Shown here: positions 13,081-21,006 of the stretch, piece by piece | Layout of the letters: each line of letters begins with the position of its first letter | Numbering within the stretch: position 1 is the stretch's first letter | DNA from: SIG440 sp045648175 | GTDB taxonomy: Bacteria > Bacillota > Clostridia > Monoglobales > Monoglobaceae | Direction of reading: 5' to 3' | Assembly: GCA_045648175.1 (NCBI GenBank) | Contig: JAZRNN010000060.1 | Location: 1 to 23,641, forward strand | DNA length: 23,641 bases | Notes under the pieces: generated by a model | Databases searched by the model: none | The model's input: the letters and a program-made list of their open reading frames with translations, nothing else | Told to the model about the DNA's origin: nothing | Made by a program: the position numbers and the translations under genes

Positions 13081-14384
13081 GACTAAATGCTATGAACAGT
13101 AATTTCAAAAAATTTGCAAACAGCTTTCAGGCAATTGCAAGGCTTCGCCTTGAGGGAATACGTTGCCTTATGAAGCATCTGGGTAACCCCCAGGATGACC
13201 TTAACTTTATACACATCGCAGGCACCAACGGCAAGGGCTCGGTATGTAATTTTCTGCAATGTATCTTTTCGGATGCGGGCTACCGCACAGGGCGTTATAC
13301 CTCGCCAAATCTTGTTTCAGTGTGCGAGCGCATTTCAGTTGACGGAGTTCTTATCTCAGACGAAGATATTACCCGAATTTTATCAACGGTCGAAGACGCC
13401 GCACGCAAGGTTGAGGAAGAGCTAGGCGACTTGCCCACTCAGTTTGAAATCTGGACCGCCGCCGCATTCTGTTATTTTAAAGAAGAAAACTGTGATATAG
13501 TTATTCTTGAAACAGGCCTTGGAGGCACCCGTGATGCAACAAACATCATTACAGCACCCGTTGCCTCGGTTATAACTTCGATTGATATTGACCACACCGA
13601 ATACCTTGGCGACACCATTGAACAGATTGCCACCGAAAAAACAGGTATTATAAAGATCCACGCAGACCAAAGCAAAGGTCTTACCATTTCTGCCCCTCAG
13701 CCTGATGGTGCCGAAAAAGTTTTGGCAAAGGTGTGCGGTGAGCAGAATAACCGCCTGATTTTTGCGGGGTTGCCCGTTGCAAAAAGTACTGTTGATTTCC
13801 ACGAAATATTTGACTACACCGCATCCGACGGTACAATATTTGAAAACATAGAATGCGGAATTTCAGGATTTTATCAGCCGCAAAATGCCGCCGTTGCAAT
13901 AGAGACAGCCCACTCACTTGGCATCTGTGAGGAGCATATAAAAAGCGGCATAAAAGCCGCAAAAAACCCCGGAAGGTTTGAAATTCTAAACCACGACCCA
14001 GTGGTGATATACGACGGTGCCCACAACAAAAACGGCATGACAGCCCTGGCAAAATGCCTTAACCGTTATTTCCCGATATGGAATGGTGCAACCTTTATAA
14101 TGGCATTTATGGGAGATAAGGATATCTCGGGCGAGCTTGAAATATTAAAAGGTTGCGGACTGCTTGAAAATTCCGAGATTTTTGCGGTAAAGGTTAAAAA
14201 TAATCCCCGTGCCGCAGAAACTTCAATGGTGTGCGACTATGCAAAGGCTTTGGGAATTGATGCAATCCCCTATTCCGATTTAAAGGATGCATACATAAAC
14301 GCACTTTCCAAAGGCAAACCCTCCATTCTGTGTGGCTCACTGTATCTTTACAAAGACCTTGACGAAGTTCTTAAATCAATTTAA
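13074..14384 (+). CDS. folC: Folylpolyglutamate synthase / dihydrofolate synthase family
   Basis: The 436-residue protein is typical of the Mur-ligase-fold FolC family. It shows FIHIAGTNGKGS (P-loop at about 50-56), the ETGLGGTRDATNII motif, SIDIDHTEYLGDTIEQIA and EKTGIIK, and later VIYDGAHNKNGM. It adds glutamate to folates, which traps imported folate in the cell; some members also make dihydrofolate. The ATG at 13074 overlaps the folT stop (ATGTTAG) and has no ribosome-binding site, so translational coupling is likely. The ATG six codons on (13092) is an alternative. It is presumably under the same riboswitch as folT, which fits a folate uptake-and-retention operon. Confidence 0.93.
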   Translation: MLGLNAMNSNFKKFANSFQAIARLRLEGIRCLMKHLGNPQDDLNFIHIAGTNGKGSVCNFLQCIFSDAGYRTGRYTSPNLVSVCERISVDGVLISDEDITRILSTVEDAARKVEEELGDLPTQFEIWTAAAFCYFKEENCDIVILETGLGGTRDATNIITAPVASVITSIDIDHTEYLGDTIEQIATEKTGIIKIHADQSKGLTISAPQPDGAEKVLAKVCGEQNNRLIFAGLPVAKSTVDFHEIFDYTASDGTIFENIECGISGFYQPQNAAVAIETAHSLGICEEHIKSGIKAAKNPGRFEILNHDPVVIYDGAHNKNGMTALAKCLNRYFPIWNGATFIMAFMGDKDISGELEILKGCGLLENSEIFAVKVKNNPRAAETSMVCDYAKALGIDAIPYSDLKDAYINALSKGKPSILCGSLYLYKDLDEVLKSI

Positions 14385-14391
14385 TATACGC

Positions 14392-14421
14392 AAAACCGCC
14401 CTGCATATGAGAGCGGTTTTT
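14392..14421 (+). terminator. Terminator after folC
   Basis: The stem AAAACCGC/GCGGTTTT (14392-14399 with 14413-14420) is followed by T-rich sequence, directly after the folC stop. Confidence 0.75.
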
Positions 14422-14443
14422 GCTGTTTTGATTTGTGTGACAA

Positions 14444-14519
14444 CAATCTGAGATTTTTGACGCATTAAAAATGCGCCGACGTGAGCCGACGCACGAAAAA
14501 CGCACGACTCATGGATAAG
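14444..14519. repeat. Hairpin and direct-repeat cluster next to the GH88 remnant
   Basis: The hairpin CGCATT-AAA-AATGCG (14461-14475) is followed on the minus strand by repeated units: CGTGCG twice around TTTTT, and GTCGG twice. No coding potential is seen. It starts exactly where homology to GH88 ends and may mark a deletion or insertion junction. Confidence 0.4.
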
Positions 14520-14664
14520 CTACCACATATTTTCTTGTTTGTCTATACCTTGAACAGAAAAAGGAATTTTATTCTTTGAAAGTTCCGAAAGATCAGACAT
14601 TTTTTCTCTATCTTTTCCCATGTTTCGTCAATCCAGTGTTGGTTTTCTTTTATAATTTTTCCAT
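14520..14664 (-). pseudogene. Remnant of a GH88 unsaturated glucuronyl hydrolase N-terminus
   Basis: If one A is restored in each of two A-runs (14656-14660 and 14600-14605), the minus strand reads from an ATG at 14664: MEKIIKENQHWIDETWEKIE, then KKMSDLSELSKNKIPFSVQG and IDKQENMW, followed by TAG. This resembles the first 50 or so residues of Firmicute GH88 enzymes, whose next motif would be WWTNGFW. As it stands the frame is broken twice and ends before any catalytic residue. Restored length is 49 codons (147 bases) against 145 present. It is a different paralogue from the intact GH88 gene at 18806-20062, whose N-terminus is unlike it. The identification rests on recall of the family pattern over a short stretch. 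Confidence 0.55.
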
Positions 14665-14711
14665 AGCTATGCGCCTTTTTGTTTTTATGTTTTATATTAG
14701 CACACTTTTTA

Positions 14712-15269
14712 TCATTTGTCTATATGAATTATATCTTTTTCTGTAAATAAAAAATCCATTTTAACATCATGCTTACAACTGGGAATTTCGGAGCAAATCT
14801 GCAATTCATAGCACAATCCAACCTTAATGGCAGTTGTACCTTTAAGCAATCTGTCATAACAACCCTTGCCAAAGCCCACCCTGTTGCCCAAACGGTCAAA
14901 CGCAATTCCCGGAACAATCACCACATCCGTCTTTGACATATCGGCAAGGACTTTTATCTCAGGTTCGGTTACCGAAAATGCACCTTTAATAAGTTTGGTA
15001 TCCTTTTCATAAAGGCAAGGGGTGATCACTCCCGTTTGAGAATCTGTCACAGGAAGAACAATTTTCTTTCCGTCCCGAAGTGCCGCATCAATTATCTCAC
15101 TTGTGTCCGTTTCGTTGCCCAAGGGAAGATATATCATAAGCTGCTTTGCATTCTTGTAAATGGAACTTTCAAGGAATGCCATTGATGTCGCTTTACTTTT
15201 TTCAATCACTTCAGATTTATCCATTTCTCGACGCTTTGCCTTATATTGCTCTCTGATTTGATTTTTCAC
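14712..15269 (-). CDS. 5-formyltetrahydrofolate cyclo-ligase
   Basis: The 185-residue protein is full length. It begins MKNQIREQYKAKRREMD, typical of the family. It carries MIYLPLGNETDTSEII and the ATP/substrate signature VPGIAFDRLGNRVGFGKGCY followed by DRLL (about residues 119-143). It converts 5-formyl-THF to 5,10-methenyl-THF with ATP, recycling a folate side product in the cytoplasm. The start is GTG at 15269, with GGAG eight bases upstream. It follows the EamA transporter gene with a 15-base gap, so the two are probably one transcript. It lies tail to tail with folC, so folate functions flank this intergenic stretch on both sides. Confidence 0.94.
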   Translation of the reverse strand: MKNQIREQYKAKRREMDKSEVIEKSKATSMAFLESSIYKNAKQLMIYLPLGNETDTSEIIDAALRDGKKIVLPVTDSQTGVITPCLYEKDTKLIKGAFSVTEPEIKVLADMSKTDVVIVPGIAFDRLGNRVGFGKGCYDRLLKGTTAIKVGLCYELQICSEIPSCKHDVKMDFLFTEKDIIHIDK

Positions 15270-15284
15270 GTTAATTTCTCCTTT

Positions 15285-16157
15285 TTACTCGCTCTTGCTA
15301 AGCAAAACCACCGATACTAAAATAAGAATAATTCCCACAATTGGATAAACCGAAATCGTCTCGCCATAAATGGTAAAGCTTATAATCGAAGCTGTCATCG
15401 GTTCTACGCAGCCAAGTGATGTGGTAACACCCGCAGGGAGTTTCTTCATTGCATATGTATAGATAAAATACGGAAGAGCTGCTGTTACAATTCCAAGAAG
15501 CACACACCACAGCAGAACGGAAGGCTGAAAGTTTTGCAACAACACCTGTGTTGTTTGTGCCGGCTTTCCTATAATTGCTGAAACAAGTGCCGAAATTACA
15601 AACGCATATGCCGTTGCCACAACGGGGTCATCCCCACGTTTCATCTCATACTTGATACCTATATTGTAGATGCTGTATGATATCCCCGACATAAATCCAA
15701 CGAACAATCCAAATGCACTTGCTGTTGCACCGCCGACTATCCCAGTAACCAACGCAGTTCCCACAATAACCATAACAACCGCAATACCCTTGCAAACTGT
15801 AAATTTTTCTTTGAAAACTATTACCGAATATACTGTAACAACCGCCGGAGCTATATACAAAAGCACCACTGCCACCGAAATTGATGCGTGACCCATAGCC
15901 GCATAATACAGGGCGCCGTTTCCATAAAGGGTCACACCCACCAAAAGATACAGCAAAATCTGTTTTGCAGATATCTTTAATTTATTTCTTTTGCTGACAA
16001 TGGCAAAGATAATCATACATATTGCCGCGACCGAATTTCGCATAAAAGAAATGTTTAAAGCATCAAAGCCAAATTTTTTCAACTCAGTGGTAAATATTGC
16101 TGATGTTCCCCAAAGAACGCCCGAAAGCACTACCAGTAATACTGCAAACTTTTTCAT
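15285..16157 (-). CDS. EamA/DMT-superfamily transporter
   Basis: The 290-residue protein has ten hydrophobic segments arranged as two EamA repeats of about 140 residues. The first starts FAVLLVVLSGVLWGTSAIF and the second starts SAFGLFVGFMSGISYSIYNI. The conserved end-of-repeat motifs are ALYYAAMGHASISVAVVLLY and YTYAMKKLPAGVTTSLGCVE, followed by PMTA. Members export small metabolites or amino acids across the cytoplasmic membrane; the substrate is not predictable. The ATG at 16157 follows AGAGGA. An extended -10 SigA promoter lies just upstream. Co-transcription with the folate cyclo-ligase may be incidental. Confidence 0.92.
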   Translation of the reverse strand: MKKFAVLLVVLSGVLWGTSAIFTTELKKFGFDALNISFMRNSVAAICMIIFAIVSKRNKLKISAKQILLYLLVGVTLYGNGALYYAAMGHASISVAVVLLYIAPAVVTVYSVIVFKEKFTVCKGIAVVMVIVGTALVTGIVGGATASAFGLFVGFMSGISYSIYNIGIKYEMKRGDDPVVATAYAFVISALVSAIIGKPAQTTQVLLQNFQPSVLLWCVLLGIVTAALPYFIYTYAMKKLPAGVTTSLGCVEPMTASIISFTIYGETISVYPIVGIILILVSVVLLSKSE

Positions 16158-16195
16158 TGGTTTATCCTCTTTCTGCTTGTATCATTACTCAGTTA

Positions 16196-16223
16196 ATTAT
16201 ACCATATTGTTCATATTTTTCAA
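16196..16223 (-). promoter_or_regulatory. SigA promoter of the EamA transporter gene
   Basis: On the minus strand, TTGAAA (16218-16223) and TATAAT (16196-16201) are 16 bases apart, with TGG directly before the -10 (extended -10). Confidence 0.78.
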
Positions 16224-16232
16224 TAGTTTCAA

Positions 16233-16270
16233 AGAAAAAGACCGCCGACTTTTGCTTAGTCTACGGTCTT
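16233..16270 (-). terminator. Terminator at the end of the uronate operon
   Basis: The stem AAGACCG/CGGTCTT (16238-16244 with 16264-16270) has an inner GACT/AGTC stem and is followed on the minus strand by TTTTTC. It lies 19 bases after the kduD stop. Confidence 0.75.
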
Positions 16271-16288
16271 AAATTTGTTAAATTTTAC

Positions 16289-17077
16289 TTATTTGGGTTG
16301 CTTGCCGATGTAAGCGAGGATACCACCATCAACATACAGAATGTGTCCGTTTACAGCATCTGATGCATTTGATGCAAGGAATACTGCAGGACCAACAAGT
16401 TCTTCAGGGTCAAGCCATCTTCCTGCAGGAGTTTTTGCACAGATAAATGAGTCAAAGGGGTGCTTTGAGCCGTCTTCCTGTGGTTCTCTGAGAGGTGCTG
16501 TCTGAGGTGTTGCTATATAGCCTGGTCCAATACCGTTACACTGGATATTGAATTCACCGTATTCTGAACAGATGTTTCTTGTGAGCATCTTAAGACCGCC
16601 CTTTGCTGCAGCATAAGCTGAAACAGTTTCACGGCCAAGCTCTGACATCATCGAGCAAATGTTAATAATCTTTCCTGCGCCCTTTTTAATCATTGAAGGG
16701 ATAACCGCCTTTGAGCAGATAAATGGTGCGTTAAGGTCAACATCAATTACCTGTCTGAATTCTGCAGCACTCATCTCATGCATAGGAATTCTCTTGATAA
16801 TACCTGCATTGTTTACTAAGATATCAACAACGCCAACGGTTTCTTCTATATCCTTTACCATTGCATTTACTGCATCTTCATCTGTTACGTCACAAACATA
16901 ACCTTTTGCATCTATACCTTCTGCTTTGTAATTTTCAAGTCCTTTATTAAGGAACTCTTCGTTAATATCATTGAATACAATTTTTGCGCCTGCATTCGCA
17001 AGACCTTTTGCAATTGCAAAGCCAATACCATACGATGCGCCTGTAACAAGTGCAACCTTTCCGTCTAATCTAAACAT
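16289..17077 (-). CDS. kduD: KduD-type SDR dehydrogenase (2-dehydro-3-deoxygluconate / gluconate 5-dehydrogenase family)
   Basis: This 262-residue classical short-chain dehydrogenase has the cofactor motif TGASYGIG (12-19), NNAG (89-92), and the catalytic Ser142, Tyr155 and Lys159 (SAYAAAKGG). The C-terminal GPGYIATPQTAPLRE, TPAGRWLDPEELVGPAVFLA and YVDGG fit the gluconate 5-dehydrogenase/KduD group. In context it would reduce the KduI product (3-deoxy-D-glycero-2,5-hexodiulosonate) to 2-keto-3-deoxygluconate. It is 12 bases after kduI with a perfect AAGGAGG site, and a terminator ends the operon. A broader sugar-acid specificity cannot be excluded. The later steps (KDG kinase, KDPG aldolase) are not seen in this window. 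Confidence 0.88.
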   Translation of the reverse strand: MFRLDGKVALVTGASYGIGFAIAKGLANAGAKIVFNDINEEFLNKGLENYKAEGIDAKGYVCDVTDEDAVNAMVKDIEETVGVVDILVNNAGIIKRIPMHEMSAAEFRQVIDVDLNAPFICSKAVIPSMIKKGAGKIINICSMMSELGRETVSAYAAAKGGLKMLTRNICSEYGEFNIQCNGIGPGYIATPQTAPLREPQEDGSKHPFDSFICAKTPAGRWLDPEELVGPAVFLASNASDAVNGHILYVDGGILAYIGKQPK

Positions 17078-17089
17078 AAATCTACCTCC

Positions 17090-18766
17090 TTATCTAAGCT
17101 CGCTTGTTTCAATGAAGTCCATATCGGTGAATTCCTGATTTTCGCCACACATAGCCCAGATGAATGAATAAGCTTTTGTTCCAACACCGCTGTGGATTGA
17201 CCAGCTGGGGCTGATAACAGCTTCTTCGTTGTGCATAATGATGTGGCGTGTCTGTGTGGGTTCACCCATCATATGGAATACTGCGTCATTTTCGCCCATA
17301 TCAAGATAGAGATAAACTTCCATTCTTCTGTCATGAGTATGGCTGGGCATTGTGTTCCAGTTTGAACCTGGTTCCAATTCTGTAAGACCCATAGCAAGCT
17401 GACAGCTCTTCATTACTTCGGGGTGGATGTACTGATTTATTACACGCTTGTTGCAGTCTTCAACTGATCCACAAGGAACCTTTTTAGCCTTGGTAATATC
17501 AATCTTAACAGTGGGGTATGTAGTGTGAGCTGGGCAGGATGATACATAGAACTTTGCAGGGTTTTCAATGCTGTCGCTCTTGAATGTAATTTCCTTATTT
17601 CCCATACCGATATAGATACCGTCACGGGGGTTCATTTCGTATTCAACACCGTCAACTGTGATTGTACCTTTGCCACCGATGTTGATACAGCCCATCTCTC
17701 TTCTCTGCAGGAAATAATCTGCAGCAAGCTCCTTGCCTGCTTGAAGAACAAGAGTCTGATGAACAGGCATAAGGCCTGCTGTAATAATTCTGTCGATATG
17801 GCTGTATACCATTCTTACGTTATCCTTAGTAAAAAGTCCCGCAATATGGAATTCTTCACGAAGTCTTTCTGTTGTGTAGTGTTTTACATCTTTTGCATTT
17901 GATGCCTGTCTTACTTCCATTTTACTTAAATCCTCCTTGACTATGTTTCCGAAAACCTGAATCTGCGACAACGCCGCAAATGAGAGGATTTCGGTTGCCT
18001 GTACAAAATTTGACAATTTAATTGACTTGGTTATTTTCTTGTCAATAACAACCTCCTGACCCTTTGAATTTTCATCATTAAGGTCAGAGTTGTCCATTTT
18101 AAACTCTCCACGGATAAGCTCACCGTCAGAGAATTCAATGTCTATATTTTTCCAGTAAGAATCATGTGGCAAACCAGTTGTTTCATCATGCTCAAAATCT
18201 GCTCTGAGATAAAAAACCAGCTTATCAACCTCAACCTCACGGCCAAAATCTAAGATAAACTCCAAATCCTGTCTGGCACCGCCCGACCATGAATGATGGG
18301 GGTATCTGCCGTGTCCCTGATTATTACACACCCCGTCTATTGCATTGCGGGCAAAGAACAAGGGTGAATTTCTTGTAACAAAGTTTGCCGATGCATGGGG
18401 ATAATATTTTTCTTTTTCAGGACGGTCATAAGGATTAAAGGCAATATTGCGATATGCATAAATCTCATCATCCTCAGGTTCGCGCACTGAAATTATGTGC
18501 TTGTCGCCAATGAATGCACCTGGTTTATAACAGAATTTCACCTGATATTCTTCAGGTATAGCAAATTCATAGCTGCGATTAGGAATCCACACAATGCTTT
18601 CATCTATCAGTTCATCCAGCTTTATTGCAATAAAATCACATCCGTCTGCAGATACCTTAATTTTGTCACCCTGTGAAAGCTCGCCTTCAAACTCTGCAAC
18701 AATGCTTATGCCCTTCCATTCGCCTCTTACTTCGCCGTCTTTTCCTAAAATTTTTAAAGTAAGCAT
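17090..18766 (-). CDS. kduI: Discoidin-like domain fused to 5-keto-4-deoxyuronate isomerase KduI
   Basis: The protein has 558 residues from the ATG at 18766, which follows AAAGGAGG (an in-frame TTG at 18805 has no such site). Residues 283-558 are a complete KduI (276 residues, starting MEVRQASNAKDVKHYTTERL), with metal ligands His476 and His478 (SHTHDRRMEVYLY), Glu483 and His525 (SIHSGVG). KduI converts 5-keto-4-deoxyuronate to 3-deoxy-D-glycero-2,5-hexodiulosonate. Residues 1-282 are an extra region: a beta-rich start, then a discoidin (F5/8 type C)-like domain, with FFARNAIDGVCNN, WSGGARQDLEFILDFGREVE and KLVFYLRADF. There is no signal peptide, so the fusion should be cytoplasmic. An AAGGAGG lies 11 bases before the KduI methionine at 17920, so KduI alone may also be made. 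The fusion is unusual for KduI. Confidence 0.87.
   Translation of the reverse strand: MLTLKILGKDGEVRGEWKGISIVAEFEGELSQGDKIKVSADGCDFIAIKLDELIDESIVWIPNRSYEFAIPEEYQVKFCYKPGAFIGDKHIISVREPEDDEIYAYRNIAFNPYDRPEKEKYYPHASANFVTRNSPLFFARNAIDGVCNNQGHGRYPHHSWSGGARQDLEFILDFGREVEVDKLVFYLRADFEHDETTGLPHDSYWKNIDIEFSDGELIRGEFKMDNSDLNDENSKGQEVVIDKKITKSIKLSNFVQATEILSFAALSQIQVFGNIVKEDLSKMEVRQASNAKDVKHYTTERLREEFHIAGLFTKDNVRMVYSHIDRIITAGLMPVHQTLVLQAGKELAADYFLQRREMGCINIGGKGTITVDGVEYEMNPRDGIYIGMGNKEITFKSDSIENPAKFYVSSCPAHTTYPTVKIDITKAKKVPCGSVEDCNKRVINQYIHPEVMKSCQLAMGLTELEPGSNWNTMPSHTHDRRMEVYLYLDMGENDAVFHMMGEPTQTRHIIMHNEEAVISPSWSIHSGVGTKAYSFIWAMCGENQEFTDMDFIETSELR
17921..17938 (-). promoter_or_regulatory. Internal ribosome-binding site before the KduI part
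   Basis: On the minus strand, AAGGAGG is followed by 11 bases (ATTTAAGTAAA) and then the ATG at 17920 that begins a canonical KduI. It lies within the open frame of the fusion, reading KEDLSK. It suggests that kduI was once, or still is, translated separately. Confidence 0.6.
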
Positions 18767-18805
18767 ATTAAAATCCTCCTTTCTTAAATCCTTATAAATT
18801 TTCAA

Positions 18806-20062
18806 TTACCAGCAGTTTTGCATTGATTCATCAATGTATGTCTGAAGCAACTCTGCAAAGTAGAAATCGCCAAATGTTGTGTATGAGTCGTTACCGTTTT
18901 GTCTTGAGAGCAGTCCCGGTACATCCATATCATCATTGAAGTAATTCTGACAGAGTTCTCTGACTGAATTGTTAATAAAATCTCTGTAAACCGGGTTATC
19001 CTTGCAGCTAACAAGTTCCATAAGACCGCGTGCAACAACTGCACAAGCAGATGTATCTACATTGTATATGCAGTTTTCAGCCTTGGTAACATCCCATTCC
19101 AACTCGCGACTGCCACACTGTGTTGCAGGGGCATCCTTAGGAAGTCTGAAATCCCATACGGGAACATAATTACCCTTGCCGATTGTCTTGATGTAGTTGT
19201 CAGCAAGTCTTTCTGCAATATCCTGATACTGTCTTGCAAGATCAAGGAATTCATCTTTGCTTTCAAGGTATCTGCCTGCAATCGCAAAACCGCAGATAGC
19301 CCATGATGTACCTCTTGCCCAGTAAGAGCCGTTTGAATAACCGCAGGAGTTATGTTCTTCAATAACCTCACCGGTCGCTCTGTCAAAATGGAACTGATGT
19401 GCAACCGAGCCGTCTTCTCTAAGCAAGTACTTTTTAACCAACTCGATGTGTGTTGTTGCAACATCTATATAATAGTTGTGATGAGTTTCTGACCAAGCCC
19501 ACCAAAGCAAGGGAAGGTTCATCATTGTATCAATGATAAGCTTTACAGGGCGCTTAAGATACTGATAAGTCATATTGCCCCATGCATCAATACACCCTGT
19601 CTTGATATGAAAGCGCTTTGCAAGTTCGTCAGCTGCTTTGAGAGCTACTGTACGATACTTTTTGTCACCTGTCAGCTGATACATAGCAACAGAGTATGGT
19701 GAATACAAAAACCCAAGGTCATGGTTTGTGTCACAAGTAGGAGTGTTATTAACCTTATCATAGTAAAATTTGTAGAACTTTTCTGCCCAATTTAAAAGCT
19801 TCTCGTCGCCTTCCGTTCTGTAATAAAGAGGCGCAAGTCCTGTAATACAGGATGTAAGCCAATTTGAGGCAACCTTAAGCTTGCGCTTGTTAGCGCCGTC
19901 GAAATATCTTCCATCCCTGCAAGCATTAAGTTCATAAGGTTCGCCCGTATACTTTTCAAGATAAATATCAAATTTTTTTACACATTTTTTATAGGTATCT
20001 TCAGCAAGTGCTTTTATTTCTGCCGATGTCATATTTTGTGTCTTTTTAGATTCGTTTTTCAT
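18806..20062 (-). CDS. GH88 unsaturated glucuronyl hydrolase
   Basis: The 418-residue protein has the alpha/alpha-barrel pattern of GH88. Likely catalytic residues are Asp115 (NHDLGFLYSPY) and Asp178 (LIIDTMMNLPLLWWA), spaced as in the Bacillus enzyme; GYSNGSYWARGTSWAICGFA is the family's central motif. The enzyme hydrates the 4,5 double bond of the terminal uronate on oligosaccharides made by lyases, releasing 5-keto-4-deoxyuronate for KduI next door. There is no signal peptide, so it acts on imported sugars in the cytoplasm. The ATG at 20062 follows GGAGG. The gap to kduI is 39 bases, so they share a transcript. The exact glycan (glycosaminoglycan, pectin or other) cannot be read. Confidence 0.93.
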   Translation of the reverse strand: MKNESKKTQNMTSAEIKALAEDTYKKCVKKFDIYLEKYTGEPYELNACRDGRYFDGANKRKLKVASNWLTSCITGLAPLYYRTEGDEKLLNWAEKFYKFYYDKVNNTPTCDTNHDLGFLYSPYSVAMYQLTGDKKYRTVALKAADELAKRFHIKTGCIDAWGNMTYQYLKRPVKLIIDTMMNLPLLWWAWSETHHNYYIDVATTHIELVKKYLLREDGSVAHQFHFDRATGEVIEEHNSCGYSNGSYWARGTSWAICGFAIAGRYLESKDEFLDLARQYQDIAERLADNYIKTIGKGNYVPVWDFRLPKDAPATQCGSRELEWDVTKAENCIYNVDTSACAVVARGLMELVSCKDNPVYRDFINNSVRELCQNYFNDDMDVPGLLSRQNGNDSYTTFGDFYFAELLQTYIDESMQNCW

Positions 20063-20086
20063 AGTAATTCCTCCAATTATTTATAT

Positions 20087-20889
20087 TTAGTCGTTTTCTA
20101 CAGGCATGAATTCGCAAGGCTCTAACTTTATATTCTTCTTGTGTGTGCCATAGTCGATAACAACCTCTGCCTTGTGGTCAAAGTCTGTGTTAAAAAGGTA
20201 AACCTTGCCACCTTCATATACACTAAATCTGATTGAATCATTGCCGTATACCTTGATATCTGCTGTTCTGTGGCTAGCTGCCAAGATTTCGCGTACCAAA
20301 TTGGTGTACATAGGTACTGCCGCACCATAGGGGTATTCAAGGTTTGTCATAAGTACTGCATAGCCTTCACCTACCTTGTTTTCAACAAGTGATATGGGCA
20401 TTGCCTTCACATCCTTATCGCAGAACTTGCTTCCTTCTTATTTGCAGATAATGTTTTGTACATCAAGAGTACAACCAAACAAGTCTGATACATCACCGCC
20501 GTTGATAAGTCTGATTGATCCATCTCTTTGGTTTGATGTGTTAAGGTGTGCTGTCATCATAAACAGGCGTCCGCCCTTTTCAACAAATGTCTTCAGGTTA
20601 TCATAGATTTCCTTCGTTGTCTTTAAGGTTTCATTAGTGAAACCGACTTCGTCTCTGTCACAGACGCCTGCAAAATATACCTTTTTTCGGTGAAGAACTT
20701 TGGCCACTCGATATAATCTTCCTGAGTGAAGGGCTTGCCTGTTCTGCTGTCAATGTGAGTTACGTTTGACGAAATACCCACATAGTTCATACCCTAGGAA
20801 TATTTCAAATCAAACATTTCATAAAATTCTTCCTTGCTGAGTCCGTACTCGCCAATACGAAATCCATTAAAAATTTTATCTCTTTCCAT
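20087..20889 (-). pseudogene. Decayed gene between ABC permease and GH88 genes
   Basis: Reading on the minus strand from 20889, one continuous protein-like sequence is broken three times. There is an in-frame TAG at 20794-20796 (after FYEMFDLKYS), a one-base loss in an A-run at 20682-20687 (between PKFFTEK and KVYFAGVCDRDEVGF), and an in-frame TAA at 20438-20440 (between VQNIICK and EGSKFCDKDVKAMPI). The last part runs to a stop at 20087. The 5' end has no ribosome-binding site, so it is probably truncated too. The parts (NLKTFVEKGGRLFMMTAHLN, YPYGAAVPMYTNLVREIL and KVYLFNTDFDHKAEVVID) resemble the C-terminal glutaminase-like and beta domains of GH42-like or related glycan enzymes. I cannot name it. 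It was presumably a glycan-degrading member of this operon. Confidence 0.75.
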
Positions 20890-20967
20890 TTTTGCTCTGC
20901 ACGCATTTTTTATTTAAATAAAATTTTTACATTTTAATTTCTTTCAAGTTTATGCTTACGCACACCA

Positions 20968-20991
20968 CCCTCCTTGCAAAAACAAGGAGGG
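20968..20991. repeat. G/C-rich hairpin CCCTCCTTG/CAAGGAGGG
   Basis: A perfect 9-bp stem with a 6-base A-rich loop lies after the second permease gene. It lacks a T-run on the minus strand, so it is not a standard terminator. It resembles the hairpin at 23015-23039. Confidence 0.6.
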
Positions 20992-21006
20992 CTTGTACGT
21001 AGAATT

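Noticed and set aside
18767..18805. Upstream TTG start for the discoidin-KduI protein
   Set aside because: The AAAGGAGG directly before the ATG at 18766 decides the start; the upstream extension contains that site.
19611..19630. CcpA cre-like sequence GAAAGCGCTTTGC inside the GH88 gene
   Set aside because: It is one base off in the right half and lies in coding sequence; without conservation evidence it is not reportable.
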